Shown piece after piece: positions 46,920 to 59,100 of a DNA stretch of 64,000 bases. The DNA is taken from positions 1,548,501-1,612,500 of the forward strand of contig NC_064040.1 of assembly GCF_932526225.1 (NCBI RefSeq), given 5' to 3'. Origin of the DNA: Nematostella vectensis. Lineage: Eukaryota; Cnidaria; Anthozoa; Actiniaria; Edwardsiidae. Positions within the stretch are counted from its first letter, which is position 1; each line of letters begins with the position of its first letter. The notes under the pieces are model-generated. The model was not told the origin of the DNA and did not search any database. It saw only the letters and a program-made list of their open reading frames with translations. A program made the position numbers and the translations under genes.

Positions 46920-46982
46920 TTTCGAGAGAGAATGAGAGCACTTGATAATGTCACACAGTTCAAGAATCATTCAAGCAAGTAG
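46920..46982 (+). pseudogene. Decayed duplicate of the end of the large exon of gene G
   Basis: TTTCGAGAGAGAATGAGAGC and the following bases resemble 46652-46711 and would read FRERMRALDNVTQFKNHSSK and then a stop. The GTGAGC donor of the original has become GCAAGT. Confidence 0.45.
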
Positions 46983-47153
46983 AAGTTGAATAACCGTTTA
47001 ATGTAACAACTGCCGCTAAATGTAATACTAACGCTTAATGTAGGAACAAATCAACACTTTATGTAATAAAACAGTTACACAGAAAAATTCAACGCTTTAA
47101 CGCTTAATGTAAGAACACTCGACGCTTAATGTATTAACCAATAATTTAACTAA

Positions 47154-47322
47154 GGACGAAAATACTCATATCTCAGGATTGAAACATCGTCTGACAACCA
47201 CACTTGGAAAATGTCATGTAGGTGTCAAGGGGGTGCATAAATAGTCATTTGAGAAGTGGCGTCATCGAAGTGTGGTTGCCCGACGATGTTTCTATCCCGA
47301 GATATGAGTATTTTCGTTTCAA
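47154..47322. mobile_element. Foldback/MITE in an intron of gene G
   Basis: ACGAAAATACTCATATCTCA with GAAACATCGTCTGACAACCA on the left is inverted at 47258-47322 (GTGTGGTTGCCCGACGATGT and GAGATATGAGTATTTTCGT). The arms are about 55 bp around an ~45-bp loop. Confidence 0.65.
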
Positions 47323-47519
47323 TAACGTCATCGATCTGAATAGGGTTGAGCGGTGATACAGAAGTCATAAAATCTCCATAGACCATAAAAAAAGGATGAA
47401 AGATATTTGACTGTTGTATCGATTGTCATGTGACACAAATCTTAAGTATCTTTAGGATTGCAAATTGCAAACACGTTTACTAAATAATTGTATCAGCGTC
47501 TCTAAATCGTCTCTTCTAG

Positions 47520-48757
47520 GAGTCGTGGAAGCAGCCGAAAATACAAAGTTAGTCCAGTATGTGTGCGACATTATCAACTCTTGCCAGGAAGTCGCAAAGG
47601 AACACAAGGGAACAGAGCCTACTTTAATTCCCGTGGAGGGAGAGAGGATGGACTTTCGCATGCCTATCAAGTCGATAGTAATGGTGGGCTGTTAGGTGAC
47701 CTGTTTGAAGACTTCTACTTAAGACATTTGTTCGCTGAACCTAAAATAACACAGTGCAAGGCCCAGCAGCCGACTACCGCCGATAGCCTTCTAGATGACA
47801 TTTATGCATGTGTAAAGATGCTTTTCCAAGGTACAATCAATCATGCACATGAAGACCTCGTGGAACCAGCTCTACCTGCACGTGATCTAAAAATGTCAGC
47901 AAAGGAAATTAGCAATAATGGTAACGTACATGCACATGAAGACCTCGTGGAGCCAGCTCTACCTGCACGTGATCTAAAAATGTCAGCAAAGGAAATTAGC
48001 AATAATGGTGACGTACATGCACATGAAGACCTCGTGGAGCCAGCTCTACCTGCACGTGATCTAAAAATGTCAGCAAAGGAAATTAGCAATAATGGTGACG
48101 TACATGCACATGAAGACCTCGTGGAGCCAGTTCTACCTGCACGTGATCTAAAAATGTCAGCAAAGGAAATTAGCAATAATGGTAACGTACATGCACATGA
48201 AGACCTCGTGGAGCCAGCTCTACCTGCACGTGACCAAAAGGTGCCAAGGAAGGGAGACACCGAAATAGAAAATGATAACAAGAAGCCAGCTCTAGTTACA
48301 TGTGATCAGAAAGTGCCAGAAATGACTAGCAGCACAAGGAACGACGCATACGCACTTGATAACCTCATGGACCAAGCTTTGTCTGCAAGTGATCAAGACG
48401 AACCTGATTTCATTGCAGTCAGTGTCTTCGCTCCGGATGTACACGTGGCACCAGTTCAACCTAGTCAGGCAGCCTTGAGAGATCAGCGATGACGTTGAAG
48501 CACTTGATCAGCAAACAGGGCCAGCTATGCCCGTACGGGATCAGGAAGCTCCAAACCCAAATCAGACCATCGACGTTAAGCAAGAACGTGACAAGGAGGT
48601 GTTAAAAGAGGACGAGATCAGTGGAACAAGTGATCAGCATGCGCAAGTTATTACCGTTGATGGATGTGATCGGCTCTCCAAGGCTGTCAAGATTTGCGCA
48701 GTCGTGGCTGGGGCCGGGGCCGGTGCGCACCCACTGTATCGCTACCTCCGAAAGTAA
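47520..48757 (+). pseudogene. Gene G, terminal exon with 29-residue repeats; frame broken twice
   Basis: The acceptor CGTCTCTTCTAG accepts the phase-1 donor of the previous exon and gives GVVEAAENTKLVQYVCDIIN then SCQEVAKEHKGTEPTLIPVE. That frame stops at 47695, while the neighbouring frame continues (LLGDLFEDFYLRHLFAEPK...) through five copies of a 29-residue repeat (HAHEDLVEPALPARD then LKMSAKEISNNGNV) to 48492. A second shift near 48470-48492 leads into ISDDVEALDQQTGPAMPVRD and a C-terminus AVKICAVVAGAGAGAHPLYR before YLRK and TAA at 48757. The two shifts compensate each other. The protein is acidic and repetitive with a small hydrophobic C-terminal segment. No family was recognised. Confidence 0.5.
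47842..48230 (+). repeat. 87-bp in-frame coding repeat, about 4.5 copies
   Basis: Units start CATGCACATGAAGACCTCGT and end GGAAATTAGCAATAATGGTA. They differ at only a few positions (GCT/GTT, AAC/GAC), which shows recent amplification or homogenisation. Confidence 0.93.
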
Positions 48758-50600
48758 CATTTTATTTTTCTTATTCTGTTAGTATGGCGGATCAGAAGCG
48801 AGAAGTTTCCCTTATTGTTAAGGATAATTAAAGTTCATATCTTGGGTTGGGAAGGAAACAGTGACTAATTTATAGTTGGTAATATTGAGGATATGTTAGA
48901 ACCTTACAGGGTTTGGATGTTACGGACTAATGTCGTGTAGTGATAGGCAACAAATGTGTTAATCAAACAATAGCATGTGGATGCTGGTAAGGTCTTGAAG
49001 ATGTTAAGTTGATCTTCTGTTGGTCTATGTTTTTCGAGATGGTTGTCAAATTGGTTGTATATTCTTTGTTGTTTTGTTGTCTGTTTGTTTGTTATTAGTT
49101 TGGTACGGTAGTGTTTTGTGTTTTTTTTTTTTTGCTTGGCGATGTGTTTGCAAGTAGTTTGGTAGTATTTTCAGAGGGGTTGTTAGTCGGCTCATTCAAA
49201 CTAGAAGATTGAGAAAGTTGTATTGGTTTGTTTGATGTGTTGGCTTAAGGTAGTGTTTTGCTAACTCTAGCTGTTTTATTTAGGTCAGTAGTTATAGTCC
49301 AAATATTGTTAGCTCGATTGCTTGGTTTGAAATTGTGGGAAATGGAATGCTTGACCTCTAAATATTTGTACTATTCAGGGATGTTGTAATTAAGAATGTA
49401 ACATCTGTTAACCACGTAGTGCGATTTCAAGCGAGGCATATGTCCATTTTATATACTTTAGTGAGTCTTCTTCATTGGGCGATGCAGGCCTTACATTCAA
49501 GACCTAGGAGTGTACGTCGCTAGTTGCTTGGAATGTTGTACGCGTTCGCTGGTAATATTGTTGGATGGTCCAAGGGCTAAGATATCGTTTTTGTTTAGGT
49601 GTTTGTGGGCTTGTCGTTAGGGCTTGCTTGGTTGTGCAAAATGTATGTCGGGTGTCGTAAGGTAAGACTGGTTGTTGGTTATAAAGTTTTTTGGCGAGTA
49701 CATGTAGATGTTTATGATGTGGAATGAAGAGTGAGAAAAGGCAGAAAGGGAAAGTAGTAAGCGTGTGTTTCGTTGTTGTTGTATTTGTTAGGATGCCTGG
49801 TTTTAAATTTGCAAGAATAGTTTTTTGAGATTGTTGATTATTTTATTGTTGGGTAGATGGCGTCAAATGATGATAACAGCTGTGTTTAATGGAAGTTAAT
49901 TCGTTTCGAGCGAGCTTGATGGATGTAGGTAGTATATAAAAAGAATGCTTCGAGCTTATGACTTCAAGGTTATTTCTTCGAGTCTTTGAGTAGTGGGAGA
50001 TCGATGCAGAAAGAGTGTTTTGAGGATTTAGATCCATTGCTTGCTCGTTAGAAGTGGATTGACAGAAAGCAGAAAGATTGTTATTGGGAAGTTTCGTGTC
50101 CAGTCAAGTTTTAAAGATGGTTGTAAACAGAAAGTATAGCAAAGCTTGTCAAGAAAATGAATTTATCGAGTGGATAAAGGTTTAGGTCGTATTCCAGCGA
50201 GGTTTATTATCTTGCTGCTCGGATTGACTTTCAGAAGGGAAACTTCGGACTTCTGTAATGCCGATGAACCGTCATAGCACCGACTTATTTTACACTTTTT
50301 TAAGTGAACATCTAGTTAATTCTGTTAATACTTTTTTACCTTTACGCCACCACTTAACCTTTGATTCTCGAGATTCAAATTAAAATGTCATGAAAATAGA
50401 ATTTCAGTGTTTAAAATAAAGTGATGATAAACGTAATTTTTATAACTCAATTTTCTTATCATACTCAGGTATCATATAGAAAAAGGGAAGTATTTGAATG
50501 TCCTTCAATACGAAATAGGGTGGAATTCTCACCATGTACCCCCCCCCTCCCCCCTTCCTAGGTACACGCTTTGTATGGAATTTCTGTAAATCACACAATA
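48758..50600. other. T/G-rich stretch downstream of gene G
   Basis: From about 48.8 to 50.2 kb the + strand is markedly rich in T and G (TTGTTTGTT, GTTGTTGTT) with few C. This strand bias would fit a long 3' UTR or a non-coding transcript of gene G. No exon was recognised. Confidence 0.35.
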
Positions 50601-50938
50601 GGATGGGGTTATTACGTTGTTACTAAAACTAAGTATAAACGAGCTAGAAAAAGCCAGAACGACCTCGAAATTGCTCGCACACAGTCATGCGTTGTGTGAA
50701 GGGTTATCGAATACTCGCGTACGACTTGCACTTAGAAACCACGTGACTTTTTGTGGAGGAAACTCGCCAATGAAGACAAAACTGGCGACGAAAAATTAAA
50801 TACTTCAAAGAAAATAAGCCCTTTCTGGCTGATTCGTAAGCGCGGAATAAGCTGCTTTTTGTTGTTTTGGCGCCAAAAGCCAGAGCGCGCGAGTTAACCA
50901 CACAACATGTCACGTGATCCCATTCGCATCGTATCTCT

Positions 50939-51213
50939 CAATAGGGGACTTGGCTAGGAGATCACGTGACTTTTTGGGTGGCAAACTTGAGCGCAGGTTT
51001 TTACGGTAAAATAACGAAACAAAAAGCAATTTTTTTCAGCGCTTACCAATCTGTCAGAAAGTTTCTTTGCCAGAAAGGGCTTATTTCCATTGAAAGGTTC
51101 TATATTTTCTTCCTTGTCTGGCATGAAGGCCGCAGCCATTTCTGGGGTTTATTTTGGCTTGAATTTGCCATGCAAAAAGTCACGTGACTTCTTAGCGCAA
51201 GCCCCCTATTGTC
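50939..51213. mobile_element. MITE with CAATAGGGG ends and internal CACGTGACTTTTTG
   Basis: CAATAGGGGACTTGGCTAGG, then GATCACGTGACTTTTTGGGT on the left; GCAAAAAGTCACGTGACTTC then TTAGCGCAAGCCCCCTATTG on the right. The TIRs are ~48 bp. Related partial copies are at 50735-50935, 45134-45290 and about 22.05 kb. Confidence 0.75.
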
Positions 51214-51356
51214 TTATTCAAATAATCTCGCAAGCTGTCACAGGGTACCCATCAAAGCACACAGGATCTATGAATCGCATGCTCGGCCCAAAAAAAAACA
51301 GGTTTGCCACAGGATGCCCGCCACACAGCACAAGATCAGTTTAATCGCCAGGCTCG

Positions 51357-52037
51357 GTTTCCAGCCGTGGTGGTTTCGGTACGCCCGTGATCCTCTCCCA
51401 TTCCACGGCTGTGCGCAGGGTACGAGGCTTTGTCTGGATCAGCCAATCAGAAACTTACCACTCGAAAGTCCGTCGGTAAATACCTTAACATAATTATCAC
51501 AACAAGAGATCCAAATGGCAGGTCGAGTGCTTCACATCTATCTGCTCGAGGTTTTCAAAACTCAATGAAGGCACAAAAAGAATGTTTTATTTCTTTTATG
51601 AAATTATTTCTAATCCTACGCAAACGCAAAAGACAAAAAAACTTCACACCAGCGCGCGCTCATGGCGTCATTCTAGTGCACGTCAGCGCGCGCGCAGAAA
51701 ACAGTTTCCAGGCAAATTCCAGGCAATATTTACTTCATAGTTTGGTGGTTCAAACTATGAAGTTTGAACTTATTTTGCAATTTCCTATTTACCTGGGACA
51801 AATTTTTCTCCCGAAGAATATTGTTTTTCTGTAACAATCACTTTTTTTTTTTGCGCCATAAACAAACATACGCGCGCGCGCCTCTAAATTGGCGGGAACG
51901 TTGGGAAACCCCCGGTTAGTCCACACATCACGCATAATTATCTCAGTTACAATGTGACGTCACGGACATGGTGCCTCGACCGTGCGCCAAGCCGTCAGTT
52001 GAGAAGCAGAGCGCGACGAAACCACGGCTGGAAACCT
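51357..52037. mobile_element. Inverted-repeat-bounded segment (GGTTTCCAGCCGTGG ends)
   Basis: GGTTTCCAGCCGTGGTGGTT near 51357 is mirrored by GAAACCACGGCTGGAAACC near 52037. The interior contains a perfect 12-bp hairpin (51733-51762) and GCGCGC-rich patches. A 134-codon ORF inside has no domain and is not called. Confidence 0.5.
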
Positions 52038-52043
52038 ATTTAA

Positions 52044-52340
52044 TCGCATGCTCGGCCCAAAAACCAGGTGTACCACAGGATACCCGTCACAGCCACGAGC
52101 CCCTGCCACAGCGCAAGATCAGTTAGATCGTATGCTCTACAAGGACCAGGTGTACCACAGGATACCCGTCACAGCCATGAGCCCCTGCCACAGCGCAAGA
52201 TCAGCTAGATCGTATGCTCGACAAGGACCAGGTGTACCACAGGATACCCGTCACAGCCATGAGCCCCTGCCACAGCGCAAGATCAGTTAGATCGTATGCT
52301 CGACAAGGACCAGGTGTGCCACAGGGTACCCGCCACAAGG
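52044..52340. repeat. ~90-bp tandem repeat, about 3.3 copies
   Basis: The unit carries GACCAGGTGTACCACAGGAT, ACCCGTCACAGCCATGAGCC, CCTGCCACAGCGCAAGATCA and GTTAGATCGTATGCTC. A diverged copy lies at 51265-51350, outside the inverted-repeat segment. Confidence 0.9.
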
Positions 52341-52529
52341 GCGTATAAAGGATTTCTAAGGAGGCCATCATCCCGAAGGACAATTATAAAACCTTTTCTA
52401 TTTGGTATCTCAAAATTACCGAAGGTTAACTGGCTGAGCCAGAAAATTACTAGGACGTGTACTTCTTGATTTATATTTCATTTTATTTGTGACAACATTC
52501 TAAATTCATTTTGTTTCATTTTTCATTTT

Positions 52530-52692
52530 TCATTATGGCTTATTTTGACATAAGAACCAAAATGCCTTCTGACTTGAGTGGGCGAGCGGTATCCTTCTAA
52601 TACATTTTTCATTTATAAAGTGATTATGACTTATTTTGACATAAGAACCAAAATGCCTTTTGACTTGAGTGGGCGAGCGGTATCCTTCTAAG
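52530..52692. repeat. ~93-bp direct duplication
   Basis: TTATTTTGACATAAGAACCA, then AAATGCCTTCTGACTTGAGT and GGGCGAGCGGTATCCTTCTA, occurs twice. Confidence 0.85.
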
Positions 52693-53138
52693 CGGTCCGC
52701 TAAGATATCCTTTTCACGCTGGAAAGAATTTTGTTTTTAGAAAGACATTTTAGTAATCGAATACAAATGAGTTCTTGAGATTTCCGTTTTATTTTAAAAG
52801 CAAGCAAACATTCTCTTTTTTCACGTTTTATATGTTTGTCACTGCACAGTTGGTGCTTACATTGGCTCTATATGCATACACCGCACAGATATACATTTTC
52901 AAGAATAATATGCCCAGAATCATTAATCACACGAATCATTATGCCCACACATTTTTTATTGTTGTGAGGGCGGGGGCATGAACGAGCACGTAGCTGATAT
53001 ATTGGTGCTTTCTTAATGAAATTATCTACATAAAAAGAACACTGGATAAAGAGCTTCATTCGCTGCGTGAGCAGGGGAACTAGATTGTTAGTGTTGTATA
53101 AGGCGGCAAGAGATCACAACACTTAAGAATGATCGTAC

Positions 53139-56100
53139 CGGCGAACGTTACAAATTGTAAACAATTTGTCACGCAAGTGAATGGGCGAACGTCACACCTT
53201 GTACACTATTTGTCACGCAAGTGAGTGGGCAAATGTCACAACTTGTACACTATTTGTCACGTAAGTGACTGGGCAAACGTCACAACTTGTACACTATTTG
53301 TCACGCAAGTGACTGGGCAAATGTCACACCTTGTACACTATTTGTCACGCAAGTGAGTGGGCAAATGTCACACCTTGTACATTATTTGTCACGTAAGTGA
53401 GTGGGCAAATGTCACAACTTGTACACTATTTGTCACGCAAGTGAGTGGGCAAATGTCACAACTTGTACACTATTTGTCACGCAAGTGAGTGGGCAAATGT
53501 CATAACTTGTACATTATTTGTCACGCAAGTGAGTGGGCAAATGTCACAGCTTGTACACTATTTGTCACGCAAGTGAGTGGGCAAATGTCACAACTTGTAC
53601 ACTATTTGCCACGCAAGTGAGTGGGCGAACGTCACACCTTGTACACTATTTGTCACACAAGTGAATGGGCGAACGTCACAACTTGTACACTATTTGTCAC
53701 GCAAGTGAGTGGGCAAATGTCACACCTTGTACATTATTTGTCACGCAAGTGACTGGGCAAATGTCACACCTTGTACACTATTTGTCACACAAGTGACTGG
53801 GCGAACGTCACACCTTGTACACTATTTGCCACGCAAGTGAGTGGGCAAATGTCACACCTTGTACACTATTTGTCACGCAAGTGAGTGGGCAAATGTCACA
53901 CCTTGTACACTATTTGTCACGCAAGTGAGTGGGCAAATGTCACACCTTGTACACTATTTGCCACGCAAGTGAGTGGGCAAACGTCACAACTTGTACACTT
54001 TTTGTCACGTAAGTGAGTGGGCAAACGTCACACCTTGTACACTATTTGTCACGCAAGTGAGTGGGCAAACGTCACAACTTGTTCACTATTTGTCACGCAA
54101 GTGAGTGGGCAAACGTCACAACTTGTACACTATTTGTCACGCAAGTGAGTGGGCAAATGTCACACCTTGTACACTATTTGTCACGTAAGTGAGTGGGCAA
54201 ATGTCATCACTTGTACACTATTTGTCACGTAAGTGAATGGGCGAACGTCACAACTTGTACACTATTTGTCACGCAAGTGAGTGGGCAAATGTCACACCTT
54301 GTACACTATTTGTCGCGCAAGTGAGTGGGCAAATGTCACAACTTGTACACTATTTGTCACGCAAGTGACTGGACAAACATTACACCTTGTACACTATTTG
54401 TCACGCAAGTGAGTGGGCAAATGTCACACCTTGTACACTATTTGTCACGCAAGTGAGTGGGCAAATGTCACACCTTGTACACTATTTGTCACACAAGTGA
54501 ATGGGCGAACGTCACAACTTGTACACTATTTGTCACGCAAGTGAGTGGGCAAATGTCACACCTTGTACATTATTTGTCACGCAAGTGACTGGGCAAATGT
54601 CACACCTTGTACACTATTTGTCACACAAGTGACTGGGCGAACGTCACACCTTGTACACTATTTGCCACGCAAGTGAGTGGGCAAATGTCACACCTTGTAC
54701 ATTATTTGTCACGCAAGTGACTGGGCAAATGTCACACCTTGTACACTATTTGTCACGTAAGTGAGTGGGCAAATGTTATCACTTGTACACTATTTGTCAC
54801 GTAAGTGAATGGGCAAATGTCACAACTTGTACACTATTTGCCACGCAAGTGAGTGGGCAAATGTCACACCTTGTACATTATTTGTCACGCAAGTGACTGG
54901 GCAAATGTCACACCTTGTACACTATTTGTCACGTAAGTGAGTGGGCGAACGTCACAACTTGTACACTATTTGTCACGCAAGTGAGTGGGCAAATGTCACA
55001 ACTTGTACACTATTTGTCACGTAAGTGAGTGGGCAAATGTCACACCTTGTACACTATTTGTCACGCAAGTGACTGGGCAAATGTCACACCTTGTACACTA
55101 TTTGTCACGCAAGTGACTGGGCAAATGTCACACCTTGTACACTATTTGTCACACAAGTGACTGGGCGAACGTCAGACCTTGTACACTATTTGCCACGCAA
55201 GTGAGTGGGCAAATGTCACACCTTGTACACTATTTGTCACGCAAGTGACTGGGCAAATGTCACACCTTGTACACTATTTGTCACGCAAGTGAGTGGGCAA
55301 ATGTCACAACTTGTACACTATTTGTCGCGCAAGTGACTGGGCAAATGTCACACCTTGTACATTATTTGTCACGCAAGTGACTGGGCAAATGTCACACCTT
55401 GTACACTATTTGTCACACAAGTGAGTGGGCGAACGTTACAACTTGTACACTATTTGTCACGCAAGTGAGTGGGCAAATGTCACACCTTGTACACTATTTG
55501 TCGCGCAAGTGAGTGGGCGAACGTTACAACTTGTACACTATTTGTCACGCAAGTGAGTGGGCAAATGTCACACCTTGTACACTATTTGTCACGCAAGTGA
55601 GTGGGCAAATGTCACACCTTGTACATTATTTGTCACGCAAGTGAGTAGGCAAATGTCACACCTTGTACACTATTTGTCACGCAAGTGAGTGGGCAAATGT
55701 CCCACCTTGTACACTATTTGTCACGCAAGTGAGTAGGCAAATGTCACACCTTGTACACTATTTGTCACGCAAGAGAGTGGGCGAACGTCACACCATGTAC
55801 ACAATTTGTCACGCAAGTGAATGGGCAAATGTCACAACTTGTACACTATTTGTCACGCAAGTGAATGGGCGAACGTCACAACTTGTACACTATTTGTCAC
55901 GCAAGTGAGTGGGCAAACGTCACAACTTGAACATTATTTGTCACGCAAGTGAGTGGGCAAGTGTCACAGCTTGTACACTATTTGTCGCGCAAGTGAGTGG
56001 GCAAACGTCACAACTTGTACACTTTTTGTCACGCAAGTGAGTGGGCAAAGGTCATAACTTGTACATTATTTGTCACGCAAGTGAATGGGCAAATGTCACA

Positions 56101-59100
56101 ACTTGTACACTATTTGTCACGCAAGTGAGTGGGCAAATGTCACACCTTGTACACTATTTGTCACACAAGTGAATGGGCGAACGTCACAACTTGTACACTA
56201 TTTGTCACGCAAGTGAGTGGGCAAATGTCACACCTTGTACATTATTTGTCACGCAAGTGACTGGGCAAATGTCACACCTTGTACACTATTTGTCACACAA
56301 GTGACTGGGCGAACGTCACACCTTGTACACTATTTGCCACGCAAGTGAGTGGGCAAATGTCACACCTTGTACATTATTTGTCACGCAAGTGACTGGGCAA
56401 ATGTCACACCTTGTACACTATTTGTCACGTAAGTGAGTGGGCAAATGTTATCACTTGTACACTATTTGTCACGTAAGTGAATGGGCAAATGTCACAACTT
56501 GTACACTATTTGCCACGCAAGTGAGTGGGCAAATGTCACACCTTGTACATTATTTGTCACGCAAGTGACTGGGCAAATGTCACACCTTGTACACTATTTG
56601 TCACGTAAGTGAGTGGGCGAACGTCACAACTTGTACACTATTTGTCACGCAAGTGAGTGGGCAAATGTCACAACTTGTACACTATTTGTCACGTAAGTGA
56701 GTGGGCAAATGTCACACCTTGTACACTATTTGTCACGCAAGTGACTGGGCAAATGTCACACCTTGTACACTATTTGTCACGCAAGTGACTGGGCAAATGT
56801 CACACCTTGTACACTATTTGTCACACAAGTGACTGGGCGAACGTCAGACCTTGTACACTATTTGCCACGCAAGTGAGTGGGCAAATGTCACACCTTGTAC
56901 ACTATTTGTCACGCAAGTGACTGGGCAAATGTCACACCTTGTACACTATTTGTCACGCAAGTGACTGGGCAAATGTCACACCTTGTACACTATTTGTCAC
57001 GCAAGTGACTGGGCAAATGTCACACCTTGTACACTATTTGTCACACAAGTGAGTGGGCGAACGTTACAACTTGTACACTATTTGTCACGCAAGTGAGTGG
57101 GCAAATGTCACACCTTGTACACTATTTGTCGCGCAAGTGAGTGGGCGAACGTTACAACTTGTACACTATTTGTCACGCAAGTGAGTGGGCAAATGTCACA
57201 CCTTGTACACTATTTGTCACGCAAGTGAGTGGGCAAATGTCACACCTTGTACATTATTTGTCACGCAAGTGAGTAGGCAAATGTCACACCTTGTACACTA
57301 TTTGTCACGCAAGTGAGTGGGCAAATGTCCCACCTTGTACACTATTTGTCACGCAAGTGAGTAGGCAAATGTCACACCTTGTACACTATTTGTCACGCAA
57401 GAGAGTGGGCGAACGTCACACCATGTACACAATTTGTCACGCAAGTGAATGGGCAAATGTCACAACTTGTACACTATTTGTCACGCAAGTGAATGGGCGA
57501 ACGTCACAACTTGTACACTATTTGTCACGCAAGTGAGTGGGCAAACGTCACAACTTGAACATTATTTGTCACGCAAGTGAGTGGGCAAGTGTCACAGCTT
57601 GTACACTATTTGTCGCGCAAGTGAGTGGGCAAACGTCACAACTTGTACACTTTTTGTCACGCAAGTGAGTGGGCAAAGGTCATAACTTGTACATTATTTG
57701 TCACGCAAGTGAATGGGCAAATGTCACAACTTGTACACTATTTGTCACGCAAGTGAGTGGGCAAATGTCACACCTTGTACACTATTTGTCACACAAGTGA
57801 ATGGGCGAACGTCACAACTTGTACACTATTTGTCACGCAAGTGAGTGGGCAAATGTCACACCTTGTACATTATTTGTCACGCAAGTGACTGGGCAAATGT
57901 CACACCTTGTACACTATTTGTCACACAAGTGACTGGGCGAACGTCACACCTTGTACACTATTTGCCACGCAAGTGAGTGGGCAAATGTCACACCTTGTAC
58001 ATTATTTGTCACGCAAGTGACTGGGCAAATGTCACACCTTGTACACTATTTGTCACGTAAGTGAGTGGGCAAATGTTATCACTTGTACACTATTTGTCAC
58101 GTAAGTGAATGGGCAAATGTCACAACTTGTACACTATTTGCCACGCAAGTGAGTGGGCAAATGTCACACCTTGTACATTATTTGTCACGCAAGTGACTGG
58201 GCAAATGTCACACCTTGTACACTATTTGTCACGTAAGTGAGTGGGCGAACGTCACAACTTGTACACTATTTGTCACGCAAGTGAGTGGGCAAATGTCACA
58301 ACTTGTACACTATTTGTCACGTAAGTGAGTGGGCAAATGTCACACCTTGTACACTATTTGTCACGCAAGTGACTGGGCAAATGTCACACCTTGTACACCA
58401 TTTGTCACGCAAGTGACTGGGCAAATGTCACACCTTGTACACTATTTGTCACACAAGTGACTGGGCGAACGTCAGACCTTGTACACTATTTGCCACGCAA
58501 GTGAGTGGGCAAATGTCACACCTTGTACACTATTTGTCACGCAAGTGACTGGGCAAATGTCACACCTTGTACACTATTTGTCACGCAAGTGAGTGGGCAA
58601 ATGTCACAACTTGTACACTATTTGTCGCGCAAGTGACTGGGCAAATGTCACACCTTGTACATTATTTGTCACGCAAGTGACTGGGCAAATGTCACACCTT
58701 GTACACTATTTGTCACACAAGTGAGTGGGCGAACGTTACAACTTGTACACTATTTGTCACGCAAGTGAGTGGGCAAATGTCACACCTTGTACACTATTTG
58801 TCGCGCAAGTGAGTGGGCGAACGTTACAACTTGTACACTATTTGTCACGCAAGTGAGTGGGCAAATGTCACACCTTGTACACTATTTGTCACGCAAGTGA
58901 GTGGGCAAATGTCACACCTTGTACATTATTTGTCACGCAAGTGAGTAGGCAAATGTCACACCTTGTACACTATTTGTCACGCAAGTGAGTGGGCAAATGT
59001 CCCACCTTGTACACTATTTGTCACGCAAGTGAGTAGGCAAATGTCACACCTTGTACACTATTTGTCACGCAAGAGAGTGGGCGAACGTCACACCATGTAC

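Noticed and set aside
51430-51834. 134-codon ORF with basic middle part
   Set aside because: No recognisable domain, lies within an inverted-repeat segment, and includes a hairpin.
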